Source of the DNA: Dendrophyllia cribrosa
Taxonomy: Eukaryota > Cnidaria > Anthozoa > Scleractinia > Dendrophylliidae
Direction of reading: 5' to 3'
Length of the DNA stretch: 64,000 bases
Assembly (NCBI GenBank): GCA_024195265.1
Contig: JAJLRJ010000011.1
Location: 21,889,095-21,953,094, forward strand
Within the stretch, counting starts at the first letter, position 1; the number at the start of each line of letters is the position of its first letter. Below, piece by piece: positions 34,001 through 52,000 of this stretch. Under the pieces are notes generated by a model. The model was not told the DNA's origin, searched no databases, and was given only the letters and a program-made list of their open reading frames with translations. Both the position numbers and the translations under genes were made by a program.

Positions 34001-37000
34001 TGACTATCATCAACTATCTTTGACTATCATCAACTATCTTTGACTATCATCAACTATCTTTGACTATCATCAGCTATCTTTGACTATCATCAGCTATCTT
34101 TGACTATCATCAGCTATCTTTGACTATCATCAGCTATCTTTGACTATCATCAGCTATCTTTGACTATCATCAACTATCTTTGACTATCATTAACTACTTT
34201 GACTATCATCAACTATCTTTGACTATCATCAGCTATCCTTGACTATCATCAGCTATCTTGACTATCATCAGCTATCTTTGAGACTATCATCAACTATCTT
34301 GACTATCATCAACTATCTTTGACTATCATCAACTATCCTTGACTATCATCAACTATCTTTGACTATCATCAGCTATCTTTGACTATCATCAGCTATCTTT
34401 GACTATCATCAACTATCTTTGACTATCATCAACTATCTTTGACTATCATCAACTATCTTTGACTATCATCAACTATCTTTGACTATCATCAACTATCTTT
34501 GACTATCATTAAGCTATCTTTGACTATCATCAACTATCTTTGACTATCATTAAATATCTTTGACTATCATCAACTATCTTTGACTATCATCAACTATCTT
34601 TGACTATCATCAACTATCTTTGACTATCATCAACTATCTTTGACTATCATCAACTATCTTTGACTATCATCAAATCTATCTTTGACTATCATCAACTATC
34701 TTTGACTATCATCAACTATCTTTGACTATCATCAAACTATCTTTGACTATCATCAACTATCTTTGACTATCATTAAACTATCTTTGACTATCATCAACTA
34801 TCTTTGACTATCATTAAACTATCTCTGACTATCATCAACTATCTTTGACTATCATCAGCTATCTTTGACTATCATCAACTATCTTTGACTATCATCAACT
34901 ATCTTTGACTATATCATCAACTATCTTTGACTGTCATCAACTATCTTTGACTATCATTAAACTATCTTTGGACTATCATCAACTATCTTTGACTATCATC
35001 AACTATCTTTGACTATCATCAACTATCTTTGACTATCATCAGCTATCTTTGACTATCATCAACTATCTTTGACTATCATCAACTATCTTTGACTATCATC
35101 AACTATCTTGACTATCATCAACTATCTTTGACTATCATCAACTATCTTTGACTATCATCAACTATCTTTGACTATCATCAACTATCTTTCACTATCATCA
35201 ACTATCTTTGACTATCATTAACTATCTTTGACTATCATTAAACTATCTTTGAATATCATCAACTATCTTTGACTATCATCAACTATCTTTGACTATTATT
35301 AAACTATCTTTGAATATCATCAACTATCTTTGACTATCATCAACTATCTTTGACTATCATCAACTATCTTTGACTATCATCAACTATCTTTGACTATCAT
35401 CAACTATCTTTGACTATCATCAACTATCTTTGGCTATCATCAACTATCTTTGACTATCATTAAACTATCTTTGACTATCATCAACTATCTTTGACTATCA
35501 TCAACTATCTTTGACTATCATCAACTATCTTTGACTATCACATCTATCTTTGACTATCATCAACTATCTTTGACTATCATCAACTATCTTTGACTATCAT
35601 CAACTATCTTTGACTATCATCAGCTATCTTTGACTATCATCAACTATCTTTGACTATCATCAACTATCTTTGAATCATCAACTATCTTTGACTATCATCA
35701 ACTATCTTTGACTATCATCAACTATCTTTGACTATCATCAACTATCTTTGACTATCATCAACTATCTTTGACTATCATCAACTATCTTTGACTATCATCA
35801 ACTATCTTTGACTATCATCAACTATCTTTGACTATCATCAACTATCTTTGACTATCATCAACTATCTTTGACTATCATCAGCTATCTTTGACTATCATCA
35901 AACTATCTTTGACTATCATCAACTATCTTTGAATATCATCAACTATCTTTGACTATCATCAACTATCTTTGACTATCATCAACTATCTTTGAATATCATC
36001 AAACTATCTTTGACTATCATCAACTATCTTTGACTATCATCTACTTTGACTATCATTAAACTATCTTTGACTATCATCAACTATCTTTGACTATCATCAG
36101 CTATCTTTGACTATCATCAACTATCTTTGACTATCATCAACTATCTTTGACTATCATCAACTATCTTTGACTATCATCAACTATCTTTGACTATCATCAA
36201 ACTATCTTTGACTATCATCAGCTATCTTTGACTATCATCAGCTATCTTTGACTATCATCAACTATCTTTGACTTTCATCAGCTATCTTTGACTATCATCA
36301 ACTATCTTTGACTATCATTAAACTATCTTTGACTATCAAAATCTTTGACTATCATCAACTATCTTTGACTATCATCAACTATCTTTGACTATCATCAACT
36401 ATCTTTGACTATCATCAACTATCTTTGACTATCATCAACTATCTTTGACTATCATCAACTATCTTTGACTATCATTAACTATCTTTGACTATCATCAACT
36501 ATCTTTGACTATCATCAACTATCTTTGACTATCATCAACTATCTTTGACTATCATCAACTATCTTTGACTATCATCAAACTATCTTTGACTATCATCAAC
36601 TATCTTTGACTATCATTAAACTATCTTTGACTATCATCAACTATCTTTGACTATCATCAACTATCTTTGACTATCATCAACTATCTTTGACTATCATCAA
36701 CTATCTTTGACTATCATCAACTATCTTTGACTATCATCAACTATCTTTGACTATCATCAACTATCTTTGACTATCATCAACTATCTTTGACTATCATCAA
36801 CTATCTTTGACTATCATTAACTATCTTTGACTATCATCAACTATCTTTGACTATCATCAACTATCTTTGACTATCATCAACTATCTTTGACTATCATCAA
36901 CTATCTTTGACTATCATCAGCTATCTTTGACTATCATCAACTATCTTTGACTATCATCAACTATCTTTGACTATCATCAACTATCTTTGACTATCATCAA

Positions 37001-40000
37001 CTATCTTTGACTATCATCAACTATCTTTGACTATCATCAACTATCTTTGACTATCATCAACTATCTTTGACTATCATCAGCTATCTTTGACTATCATCAG
37101 CTATCTTGACTATCATCAACTATCTTTGACTATCATCAACTATCTTTGACTATCATCAACTATCTTTGACTATCATCAACTATCTTGACTATCATCAACT
37201 ATCTTTGACTATCATCAACTATCTTTGACTATCATCAACTATCTTTGACTATCATCAACTATCTTTGACTATCATCAACTATCTTTGACTATCATCAACA
37301 TCTTTGACTATCATCAAACTATCTTTGACTATCATCAACTATCTTTGACTATCATCAACTATCTTTGACTATCATTAAACTATCTTTGACTATCATCAAC
37401 TATCTTTGACTATCATCATATATACTTTGGACTATCATCAACTATCTTTGACTATCATTAAACTATCTTTGACTATCATCAACTATCTTTGACTATCATT
37501 AAACTATCTTTGACTATCATCAACTATCTTTGACTATCATTAAACTATCTTTGACTATCATCAACTATCTTTGACTATCATTAAACTATCTTTGACTATC
37601 ATCAACTATCTTTGACTATCATCAACTATCTTTGACTATCATCAACTATCTTTGACTATCATCAACTATCTTTGACTATCATCAACTATCTTTGACTATC
37701 ATTAAACTATCTTTGACTATCATCATCAACTATCTTTGACTATCATTAACTATCTTTGACTATCATCAACTATCTTTGACTATCATCAACTATCTTTGAC
37801 TATCATCAACTATCTTTGACTATCATCAACTATCTTTGACTATCATCAACTATCTTTGACTATCATCAACTATCTTTGGCTATCATCAACTATCTTTGAC
37901 TATCATTAAACTATCTTTGACTATCATCAACTATCTTTGACTATCATTAAACTATCTTTGACTATCATCAACTATCTTTGACTATCATTAACTATCTTTG
38001 ACTATCATCAACTATCTTTGACTATCATCAACTATCTTTGGCTATCATCAACTATCTTTGACTATCATCAAACTATCTTTGACTATCATCAACTATCTTT
38101 GACTATCATCAACTATCTTTGACTATCATCAACTATCTTTGACTATCATAACTATCTTTGACTATCATCAACTATCTTTGACTATCATCAAACTATCTTT
38201 GACTATCATCAACTATCTTTGACTATCATCAACTATCTTTGACTATCATCAACTATCTTTGACTATCATTAACTATCTTTGACTATCATCAACTATCTTT
38301 GACTATCATCAACTATCTTTGACTATCATCAACTATCTTTGACTATCATCAACTATCTTTGACTATCATCAAACTATCTTTGACTATCATCAACTATCTT
38401 TGACTATCATCAACTATCTTTGACTATCATCAACTATCTTTGACTATCATCAACTATCTTTGACTATCATCAACTATCTTTGACTATCATCAACTATCTT
38501 TGACTATCATCATCAACTATCTTTGACTATCATCAACTATCTTTGACTATCATCAACTATCTTTGACTATCATCAACTATCTTTGACTATCATCAACTAT
38601 CTTTGACTATCATCAAACTATCTTTGACTATCATCAACTATCTTTGACTATCATCAACTATCTTTGACTATCATCAACTATCTTTGACTATCATCAGCTA
38701 TCTTTGACTATCATCAACTATCTTTGACTATCATCAACTATCTTTGACTATCATCAACTATCTTTGACTATCATCAACTATCTTTGACTATCATCAACTA
38801 TCTTTGACTATTATTAAACTATCTTTGAATATCATCAACTATCTTTGACTATCATCAACTATCTTTGACTATCATTAAACTATCTTTGACTATCATTAAA
38901 CTATCTTTGAATATCATCAACTATCTTTGACTATCATCAACTATCTTTGACTATCATCAACTATCTTTGACTATCATCAACTATCTTTGACTATCATCAA
39001 CTATCTTTGACTATCATCAACTATCTTTGACTATCATCAACTATCTTTGACTATCATCAACTATCTTTGACTATCATCAACTATCTTTGACTATCATCAA
39101 CTATCTTTGACTATCATCAACTATCTTTGACTATCATCAACTATCTTTGACTATCATCAACTATCTTTGACTATCATCAACTATCTTTGACTATCATCAA
39201 CTATCTTTGACTATCATCACTATCTTTGACTATCATCAACTATCTTTGACTATCATCAACTATCTTTGACTATCATCAACTATCTTTGACTATCATCAAA
39301 CTATCTTTGACTATCATCAACTATCTTTGACTATCATCAACTATCTTTGACTATCATCAACTATCTTTGACTATCATCAACTATCTTTGACTATCATCAA
39401 CTATCTTTGACTATCATCAGCTATCTTTGACTATCATCAACTATCTTGACTATCATCAACTATCTTTGACTATCATCAACTATCTTTGACTATCATCAAC
39501 TATCTTTGACTATCATCACTATCTTTGACTATCATCAACTATCTTTGACTATCATCAAACTATCTTTGACTATCATCAACTATCTTTGACTATCATCAAC
39601 TATCTTTGACTATCATCAACTATCTTTGACTATCATCAAACTATCTTTGACTATCATCAGCTATCTTTGACTATCATCAACTATCTTTGACTATCATCAA
39701 CTATCTTTGACTATCATCAACTATCTTTGACTATCATCAGCTATCTTTGACTATCATCAACTATCTTTGACTATCATCAAGCTATCTTTGACTATCATCA
39801 CTATCTTTGACTATCATCAGCTATCTTTGACTATCATCAACTATCTTTGACTATCATCAACTATCTTTGACTATCATCAGCTATCTTTGACTATCATCAG
39901 CTATCTTTGACTATCATCACTATCTTGACTATCATCAGCTATCTTTGACTATCATCAACTATCTTTGACTATCATCAACTATCTTTGACTATCATCAACT

Positions 40001-43000
40001 ATCTTTGACTATCATCAACTATCTTTGACTATCATCAGCTATCTTTGACTATCATCAGCTATCTTTGACTATCATCAACTATCTTTGACTATCATCAACT
40101 ATCTTTGACTATCATCAGCTATCTTTGACTATCATCAACTATCTTTGACTATCATCAACTATCTTTGACTATCATTAACTATCTTTGACTATCATCAACT
40201 ATCTTTGACTATCATTAAAATTATCTTTGACTATCATCAACTATCTTTGACTATCATCAACTATCTTTGACTATCATCAACTATCTTTGACTATCATCAA
40301 CTATCTTTGACTATCATCAACTATCTTTGACTATCATCAACTATCTTTGACTATCATCAACTATCTTTGACTATCATCAACTATCTTTGACTATCATCAA
40401 CTATCTTTGCTATCATCAACTATCTTTGACTATCATAACTATCTTTGACTATCATCAACTATCTTTGACTATCATCAACTATCTTTGACTATCATCAGCT
40501 ATCTTTGACTATCATCAACTATCTTTGACTATCATCAACTATCTTTGACTATCATCAACTATCTTTGACTATCATCAACTATCTTTGACTATCATTAAAC
40601 TATCTTTGACTATCATCAACTATCTTTGACTATCATCAACTATCTTTGACTATCATCAACTATCTTTGACTATCATCAACTATCTTTGACTATCATCAAC
40701 TATCTTTGACTATCATCATCAACTATCTTTGACTATCATCAACTATCTTTGACTATCATCAACTATCTTTGACTATCATCAACTATCTTTGACTATCATC
40801 AACTATCTTTGACTATCATCAACTATCTTTGACTATCATCAACTATCTTTGACTATCATCAACTATCTTTGACTATCATTAAACTATCTTTGAATATCAT
40901 CAACTATCTTTGACTATCATCAACTATCTTTGACTATCATCAACTATCTTTGACTATCATTAAACTATCTTTGACTATCATCAACTATCTTTGACTATCA
41001 TCAAGCTATCTTTGACTATCATCAACTATCTTTGACTATCATCAACTATCTTTGACTATCATCAACTATCTTGACTATCATCAACTATCTTTGACTATCA
41101 TCAACTATCTTTGACTATCATCAACTATCTTTGACTATCATCAGCTATCTTTGACTATCATCAACTATCTTTGACTATCATCAACTATCTTTGACTATCA
41201 TCAACTATCTTTGACTATCATCAACTATCTTTGACTATCATCAACTATCTTTGACTATCATCAACTATCTTTGACTATCATCAGCTATCTTTGACTATCA
41301 TCAACTATCTTTGACTATCATCAACTATCTTTGACTATCATCAACTATCTTTGACTATCATTAAACTATCTTTGACTATCATCAACTATCTTTGACTATC
41401 ATTAAACTATCTTTGACTATCATCAACTATCTTTGACTATCATCAACTATCTTTGACTATCATCAACTATCTTTGACTATCATCAGCTATCTTTGACTAT
41501 CATCAACTATCTTTGACTATCATCAACTATCTTTGACTATCATAACTATCTTTGACTATCATCAACTATCTTTGACTATCATCAACTATCTTTGACTATC
41601 ATCAAACTATCTTTGACTATCATTAAACTATCTTGAATATCATCAACTATCTTTGACTATCATCAACTATCTTTGACTATCATCAACTATCTTTGACTAT
41701 CATCAAACTATCTTTGACTATCATCAGCTATCTTTGACTATCATCAACTATCTTTGACTATCATCAGCTATCTTTGACTATCATCAACTATCTTTGACTA
41801 TCATTAACTATCTTTGACTATCATCAACTATCTTTGACTATCATCAGCTATCCTTGACTATCATCAGCTATCTTGAATATCATCAGCTATCTTTGACTAT
41901 CATCAACTATCTTTGACTATCATCAACTATCTTTGACTATCATCAACTATCTTGACTATCATCAACTATCTTTGACTATCATCAGCTATCTTTGACTATC
42001 ATCAGCTATCTTTGACTATCATCAACTATCTTTGACTATCATCAACTATCTTTGACTATCATCAGCTATCTTGACTATCATCAACTATCTTTGACTATCA
42101 TCAACTATCTTTGACTATCATAAACTATCTTTGACTAGCATCAACATCTTTGACTATCATTAATTATCTTTGACTATCATCAACTATCTTTGACTATCAT
42201 CAACTATCTTTGACTATCATCAACTATCTTTGACTATCAATCAACTATCTTTGACTATCATCAACTATCTTTGACTATCATCAACTATCTTTGACTATCA
42301 TCAACTATCTTTGACTATCATCAACTATCTTTGACTATCATCAACTATCTTTGACTATCATCAACTATCTTTGGCTATCATCAACTATCTTTGACTATCA
42401 TAAACTATCTTTGACTATCATCAACTATCTTTGACTATCATAACTATCTTTGACTATCATCAGCTATCTTTGACTATCATCAGCTATCTTTGACTATCAT
42501 CAACTATCTTTGACTATCATGAACTATCTTTGACTATCATCAGCTATCTTTGACTATCATCAACTATCTTTGACTATCATCAACTATCTTTGACTATCAT
42601 TAAACTATCTTTGACTAGCATCAACTATCTTTGACTATCATTAAATTATCTTTGACTATCATCAACTATCTTTGACTATCATCAACTATCTTTGACTATC
42701 ATCAACTATCTTTGACTATCATCAACTATCTTTGACTATCATCAGCTATCTTTGACTATCATCAGCTATCTTTGACTATCATCAACTATCTTTGACTATC
42801 ATGAACTATCTTTGACTATCATCAGCTATCTTTGACTATCATCAACTATCTTTGATATCATCAACTATCTTTGACTATCATTAAACTATCTTTGACTAGC
42901 ATCAACTATCTTTGACTATCATTAAATTATCTTTGACTATCATCAACTATCTTTGACTATCATCAACTATCTTTGACTATCATCAACTATATTTGACTAT

Positions 43001-46000
43001 CATCAACTATCTTTGACTATCATCAACTATCTTTGACTATCATCAACTATCTTTGACTATCATCAACTATCTTTGACTATCATCAACTATCTTTGACTAT
43101 CATCAACTATCTTTGGCTATCATCAACTATCTTTGACTATCATTAAACTATCTTTGACTATCATCAACTATCTTTGACTATCATCAACTATCTTTGACTA
43201 TCATCAGCTATCTTTGACTATCATCAACTATCTTTGACTATCATCAACTATCTTTGAATATCATCAACTATCTTTGACTATCATCAACTATCTTTGACTA
43301 TCATTAAACTATCTTTGACTATCATCAACTATCTTTGACTATCATCAACTATCTTTGACTATCATCAACTATCTTTGACTATCATCAGCTATCTTTGACT
43401 ATCATCAACTATCTTTGACTATCATCAACTATCTTTGACTATCATCAACTATCTTTGACTATCATCAGCTATCTTTGACTATCATCAACTATCTTTGACT
43501 ATCATCAACTATCTTTGAATATCATCAACTATCTTTCACTATCATCAACTATCTTTGACTATCATTAAACTATCTTTGACTATTATTAAACTATCTTTGA
43601 ATATCATCAACTATCTTTGACTATCATCAACTATCTTTGACTATCATTAAACTATCTTTGACTATCATTAAACTATCTTTGAATCATCAACTATGTTTGA
43701 CTATCATCAGCTATCTTTGACTATCATCAACTATCTTTGACTATCATCAACTATCTTTGACTATCATCAACTATCCTTGACTATCATCAACTATCTTTGA
43801 CTATCATCAGCTATCTTTGACTATCATCAGCTATCTTTGACTATCATCAGCTATCTTTGAATATCATCAACTATCTTTGAATATCATCAACTATCTTTCA
43901 CTATCATCAACTATCTTTGACTATCATTAAACTATCTTTGACTATCATCAACTATCTTTGACTATCATCAACTATCTTTGACTATCATCAGCTATCTTTG
44001 ACTATCATCAACTATCTTTGACTATCATCAACTATCTTTGACTATCATCAACTATCTTTGACTATCATTAAACTATCTTTGACTATCATCAACTATCTTT
44101 GACTATCATTAAACTATCTTTGACTATCATCAACTATCTTTGACTATCATCAACTATCTTTGACTATCATCAACTATCTTTGACTATCATCAGCTATCTT
44201 TGACTATCATCAACTATCTTTGACTATCATCAACTATCTTTGACTATCATAAACTATCTTTGACTATCATCAACTATCTTTGACTATCATCAACTATCTT
44301 TGACTATCATCAACTATCTTTGACTATCATTAAACTATCTTTGAATATCATCAACTATCTTTGACTATCATCAACTATCTTTGACTATCATCAACTATCT
44401 TTGACTATCATTAAACTATCTTTGACTATCATCAGCTATCTTTGACTATCATCAGCTATCTTTGACTATCATCAGCTATCTTTGACTATCATCAACTATC
44501 TTTGACTATCATTAACTATCTTTGACTATCATCAACTATCTTTGACTATCATCAGCTATCTTTGACTATCATCAACTATCCTTGACTATCATCAGCTATC
44601 TTTGACTATCATCAACTATCTTTGACTATCATCAACTATCTTTGACTATCATCAACTATCCTTGACTATCATCAACTATCTTTGACTATCATCAGCTATC
44701 TTTGACTATCATCAGCTATCTTTGACTATCATCAACTATCTTTGACTATCATGAACTATCTTTGACTATCATCAGCTATCTTTGACTATCATCAACTATC
44801 TTTGACTATCATCAACTATCTTTGACTATCATTAAACTATCTTTGACTAGCATCAACTATCTTTGACTATCATAAATTATCTTTGACTATCATCAACTAT
44901 CTTTGACTATCATCAACTATCTTTGACTATCATCAACTCTTTATCACTCTTTGACTATCATCAACTATCTTTGACTATCATCAACTATCTTTGACTATCA
45001 TCAACTATCTTTGACTATCATCAACTATCTTTGACTATCATCAACTATCTTTGACTATCATCAACTATCTTTGACTATCATCAACTATCTTTGGCTATCA
45101 TCAACTATCTTTGACTATCATTAAACTATCTTTGACTATCATCAACTATCTTTGACTATCATCAACTATCTTTGACTATCATCAACTATCTTTGACTATC
45201 ATCAGCTATCTTTGACTATCATCAACTATCTTTGACTATCATGAACTATCTTTGACTATCATCAGCTATCTTTGACTATCATCAACTATCTTTGACTATC
45301 ATCAACTATCTTTGACTATCATTAAACTATCTTTGACTAGCATCAACTATCTTTGACTATCATTAAATTATCTTTGACTATCATCAACTATCTTTGACTA
45401 TCATCAAAATCTTTGACTATCATCAACTATCTTTGACTATCATCAACTATCTTTGACTATCATCAACTATCTTTGACTATCATCAACTATCTTTGACTAT
45501 CATCAACTATCTTTGACTATCATCAACTATCTTTGACTATCATCAACTATCTTTGGCTATCATCAACTATCTTTGACTATCATTAAACTATCTTTGACTA
45601 TCATCAACTATCTTTGACTATCATCAACTATCTTTGACTATCATCAACTATCTTTGACTATCATCAGCTATCTTTGACTATCATCAACTATCTTTGACTA
45701 TCATCAACTATCTTTGAATATCATCAACTATCTTTGACTATCATCAACTATCTTTGACTATCATTAAACTATCTTTGACTATCATCAACTATCTTTGACT
45801 ATCATCAACTATCTTTGACTATCATCAACTATCTTTGACTATCATCAGCTATCTTTGACTATCATCAACTATCTTTGACTATCATCAACTATCTTTGACT
45901 ATCATCAACTATCTTTGACTATCATCAGCTATCTTTGACTATCATCATCAACTATCTTTGACTATCATCAACTATCTTTGAATATCATCAACTATCTTTC

Positions 46001-49000
46001 ACTATCATCAACTATCTTTGACTATCATTAAACTATCTTTGACTATTATTAAACTATCTTTGAATATCATCAACTATCTTTGACTATCATCAACTATCTT
46101 TGACTATCATTAAACTATCTTTGACTATCATTAAACTATCTTTGAATATCATCAACTATGTTTGACTATCATCAGCTATCTTTGACTATCATCAACTATC
46201 TTTGACTATCATCAACTATCTTTGACTATCATCAACTATCCTTGACTATCATCAACTATCTTTGACTATCATCAGCTATCTTTGACTATCATCAGCTATC
46301 TTTGACTATCATCAGCTATCTTTGAATATCATCAACTATCTTTGAATATCATCAACTATCTTTCACTCATCAACTATCTTTGACTATCATTAAACTATCT
46401 TTGACTATCATCAACTATCTTTGACTATCATCAACTATCTTTGACTATCATCAGCTATCTTTGACTATCATCAACTATCTTTGACTATCATCAACTATCT
46501 TTGACTATCATCAACTATCTTTGACTATCATTAAACTATCTTTGACTATCATCAACTATCTTTGACTATCATTAAACTATCTTTGACTATCATTAAACTA
46601 TCTTTGACTATCATCAACTATCTTTGACTATCATCAACTATCTTTGACTATCATCAACTATCTTTGACTATCATCAGCTATCTTTGACTATCATCAACTA
46701 TCTTTGACTATCATCAACTATCTTTGACTATCATAAACTATCTTTGACTATCATCAACTATCTTTGACTATCATCAACTATCTTTGACTATCATCAACTA
46801 TCTTTGACTATCATTAAACTATCTTTGAATATCATCAACTATCTTTGACTATCATCAACTATCTTTGACTATCATCAACTATCTTTGACTATCATTAAAC
46901 TATCTTTGACTATCATCAACTATCTTTGACTATCATCAACTATCTTTGACTATCATCAACTATCTTTGACTATCATCAACTATCTTTGACTATCATCAAC
47001 TATCTTTGACTATCATCAACTATCTTTGACTATCATCAACTATCTTTGACTATCATCAACTATCTTTGACTATCATTAAACTATCTTTGACTATCATCAA
47101 CTATCTTTGACTATCATCAACTATCTTTGACTATCATCAGCTATCTTTGACTATCATCAGCTATCTTTGACTATCATCAACTATCTTTGACTATCATCAA
47201 CTATCTTTGACTATCATCAACTATCTTTGGACTATCATCAACTATCTTTGACTATCATCAACTATCTTTGACTATCATCAACTATCTTTGACTATCATCA
47301 ACTATCTTTGACTATCATTGAACTATCTTTGACTATCATCAACTATCTTTGACTATCATCAACTATCTTTGACTATCATCAACTATCTTTGACTATCATA
47401 AGCTATCTTTGACTATCATCAACTATCTTTGACTATCATCAAATTATCTTTGACTATCATCAACTATCTTTGACTATCATCAACTATCTTTGACTATCAT
47501 CAACTATCTTTGACTATCATCAACTATCTTTGACTATCATCAACTATCTTTGACTATCATCAACTATCTTTGACTATCATCAACTATCTTTGACTATCAT
47601 CAACTATCTTTGACTATCATCAACTATCTTTGGACTATCATCAACTATCTTTGACTATCATTAACTATCTTTGACTATCATCAACTATCTTTGACTATCA
47701 TCAACTATCTTTGACTATCATCAACTATCTTTGACTATCATCAGCTATCTTTGACTATCGTCAACTATCTTTGACTATCATCAACTATCTTTGAATATCA
47801 TCAACTATCTTTGACTATCATCAACTATCTTTGACTATCATCAGCTATCTTTGACTATCATCAACTATCTTTGACTATCATCAACTATCTTTGACTATCA
47901 TCAACTATCTTTGACTATCATCAGCTATCTTTGACTATCATCAACTATCTTTGACTATCATCAACTATCTTTGAATATCATCAACTATCTTTCACTATCA
48001 TCAACTATCTTTGACTATCATCAACTATCTTTGACTATCATAAACTATCTTTGACTATCATCAACTATCTTTGACTATCATCAGCTATCTTTGACTATCA
48101 TCAACTATCTTTGACTATTCATCAACTATCTTTGACTATCATCAACTATCTTTGACTATCATCAACTATCTTTGACTATCATCAAGCTATCTTTGGACTA
48201 TCATCAACTATCTTTGACTATCATCAACTATCTTTGACTATCATCAACTATCTTTGACTATCATCAGCTATCTTTGACTATCATCAACTATCTTTGAACT
48301 ATCATCAACTATCTTTGAATATCATCAACTATCTTTCACTATCATCAACTATCTTTGACTATCATTAAACTATCTTTGACTATCATCAACTATCTTTGAC
48401 TATCATCAACTATCTTTGACTATCATCAACTATCTTTGACTATTATTAAACTATCTTTGAATATCATCAACTATCTTTGACTATCATCAACTATCTTTGA
48501 CTATCATTAAACTATCTTTGAATATCATCAACTATCTTTGACTATCATCAACTATCTTTGACTATCATCAACTATCCTTGACTATCATCAACTATCTTTG
48601 ACTATCATCAGCTATCTTTGACTATCATCAGCTATCTTTGACTATCATCAACTATCTTTGACTATCATCAACTATCTTTGACTATCATCAGCTATCTTTG
48701 ACTATCATCAACTATCTTTGACTATCATCAACTATCTTTGACTATCATTAAACTATCTTTGACTATCATCAACTATCTTTGACTATCATTAAACTATCTT
48801 TGACTATCATCAACTATCTTTGACTATCATCAACTATCTTTGACTATCATCAACTATCTTTGACTATCATCAACTATCTTTGACTATCATCAACTATCTT
48901 TGACTATCATCAACTATCTTTGGCTATCATCAACTATCTTTGACTATCATTAAACTATCTTTGACTATCATCAACTATCTTTGACTATCATTAAACTATC

Positions 49001-52000
49001 TTTGACTATCATCAACTATCTTTGACTATCATCAACTATCTTTGACTATCATCAACTATCTTTGACTATCATCAACTATCTTTGACTATCATCAACTATC
49101 TTTGACTATCATCAACTATCTTTGACTATCATCAACTATCTTTGACTATCATCAACTATCTTTGACTATCATCAACTATCTTTGACTATCATCAACTATC
49201 TTTGACTATCATTCAACTAATCTTTGACTATCATCAACTATCTTTGACTATCATCAACTATCTTTGACTATCATCAGCTATCTTTGACTATCATCAACTA
49301 TCTTTGACTATCATCAACTATCTTTGAATATCATCAACTATCTTTGACTATCATCAACTATCTTTGACTATCATTAAACTATCTTTGACTATCATCAACT
49401 ATCTTTGACTATCATCAACTATCTTTGACTATCATCAACTATCTTTGACTATCATCAGCTATCTTTGACTATCATCAACTATCTTTGACTATCATCAACT
49501 ATCTTTGACTATCATCAACTATCTTTGACTATCATCAGCTATCTTTGACTATCATCAACTATCTTTGACTATCATCAACTATCTTTGAATATCATCAACT
49601 ATCTTTCACTATCATCAACTATCTTTGACTATCATTAAACTATCTTTGACTATTATTAAACTATCTTTGAATATCATCAACTATCTTTGACTATCATCAA
49701 CTATCTTTGACTATCATTAAACTATCTTTGACTATCATTAAACTATCTTTGAATATCATCAACTATGTTTGACTATCATCAGCTATCTTTGACTATCATC
49801 AACTATCTTTGACTATCATCAACTATCTTTGACTATCATCAACTATCCTTGACTATCATCAACTATCTTTGACTATCATCAGCTATCTTTGACTATCATC
49901 AGCTATCTTTGACTATCATCAGCTATCTTTGAATATCATCAACTATCTTTGAATATCATCAACTATCTTTCACTATCATCAACTATCTTTGACTATCATT
50001 AAACTATCTTTGACTATCATCAACTATCTTTGACTATCATCAACTATCTTTGACTATCATCAGCTATCTTTGACTATCATCAACTATCTTTGACTATCAT
50101 CAACTATCTTTGACTATCATCAACTATCTTTGACTATCATTAAACTATCTTTGACTATCATCAACTATCTTTGACTATCATTAAACTATCTTTGACTATC
50201 ATCAACTATCTTTGACTATCATCAACTATCTTTGACTATCATCAACTATCTTTGACTATCATCAGCTATCTTTGACTATCATCAACTATCTTTGACTATC
50301 ATCAACTATCTTTGACTATCATAAACTATCTTTGACTATCATCAACTATCTTTGACTATCATCAACTATCTTTGACTATCATCAACTATCTTTGACTATC
50401 ATTAAACTATCTTTGAATATCATCAACTATCTTTGACTATCATCAACTATCTTTGACTATCATCAACTATCTTTGACTATCATTAAACTATCTTTGACTA
50501 TCATCAACTATCTTTGACTATCATCAACTATCTTTGACTATCATCAACTATCTTTGACTATCATCAACTATCTTTGACTATCATCAAGCTATCTTTGACT
50601 ATCATCAGCTATCTTTGACTATCATCAGCTATCTTTGACTATCATCAACTATCTTTGACTATCATTAACTATCTTTGACTATCATCAACTATCTTTGACT
50701 ATCATCAGCTATCCTTGACTATCATCAGCTATCCTTGAATATCATCAGCTATCTTTGACTATCATCAACTATCTTTGACTATCATCAACTATCTTTGACT
50801 ATCATCAACTATCCTTGACTATCATCAACTATCTTTGACTATCATCAGCTATCTTTGACTATCATCAGCTATCTTTGACTATCATCAACTATCTTTGACT
50901 ATCATGAACTATCTTTGACTATCATCAGCTATCTTTGACTATCATCAACTATCTTTGACTATCATCAACTATCTTTGACTATCATTAAACTATCTTTGAC
51001 TAGCATCAACTATCTTTGACGTATCATCAGCTTATCTTTGACTATCATCACTATCTGTTGACTATCTTCAACTATCTTTGACTATCATCAACTATCTTTG
51101 ACTATCATCAACTATCTTTGACTATCATTCAACTATCTTTGACTATCATTAAACTATCTTTGAGCTATCATCAACTATCTTTGACTATCATCAACTATCT
51201 TTGACTATCATCAACTATCTTTGGCTATCATCAAGCTATCTTTGACTATCATCAACTATCTTTGACTATCATCAACTATCTTTGACTATCATCAACTATC
51301 TTTGACTATCATCAACTATCTTTGACTATCAGTCAACTATCTTTGACTATCATCAACTATCTTTGACTATCATCAACTATCTTTGAATATCATCAACATA
51401 TCTTTGACTATCATCATCTATCTTTGACTATCTTCATAACTATCTTTGACTATCATAACTTCTTTGACTATTCATCAACTATGCTTTGACTATCATCAAC
51501 TATCTTTGACTTATCTTCAACTATCTTTGACTATCATCAACTATCTGTTGACTATCATAAGCTATCTTTGACTATCATCAACTATCTTTGACTATCATCA
51601 ACTATCTTTGACTATCATCAACTATCTTTGACTATCATCAGCTATCTTTGACTATTATCAACTATCTTTGACTATCATCAACTATCTTTGACTATCATCA
51701 ACTATCTTTGACTATCATCAACTATCTTTGACTATCATTAAACTATCTTTGACTATCATCAACTATCTTTGACTATCATTAAACTATCTTTGACTATCAT
51801 CAACTATCTTTGACTATCATCAGCTATCTTTGACTATCATCAACTATCTTTGACTATCATCAACTATCTTTGACTATCATCAACTATCTTTGACTATCAT
51901 CAACTATCTTTGACTATCATCAACTATCTTTGACTATCATCAGCTATCTTTGACTATCATTAAACTATCTTTGACTATCATTAAACTATCTTTGACTATC

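Noticed and set aside
33482..34013. Long open frames across the N gap on both strands
   Set aside because: They consist of unknown bases flanked by satellite; there is no sequence evidence of a protein.
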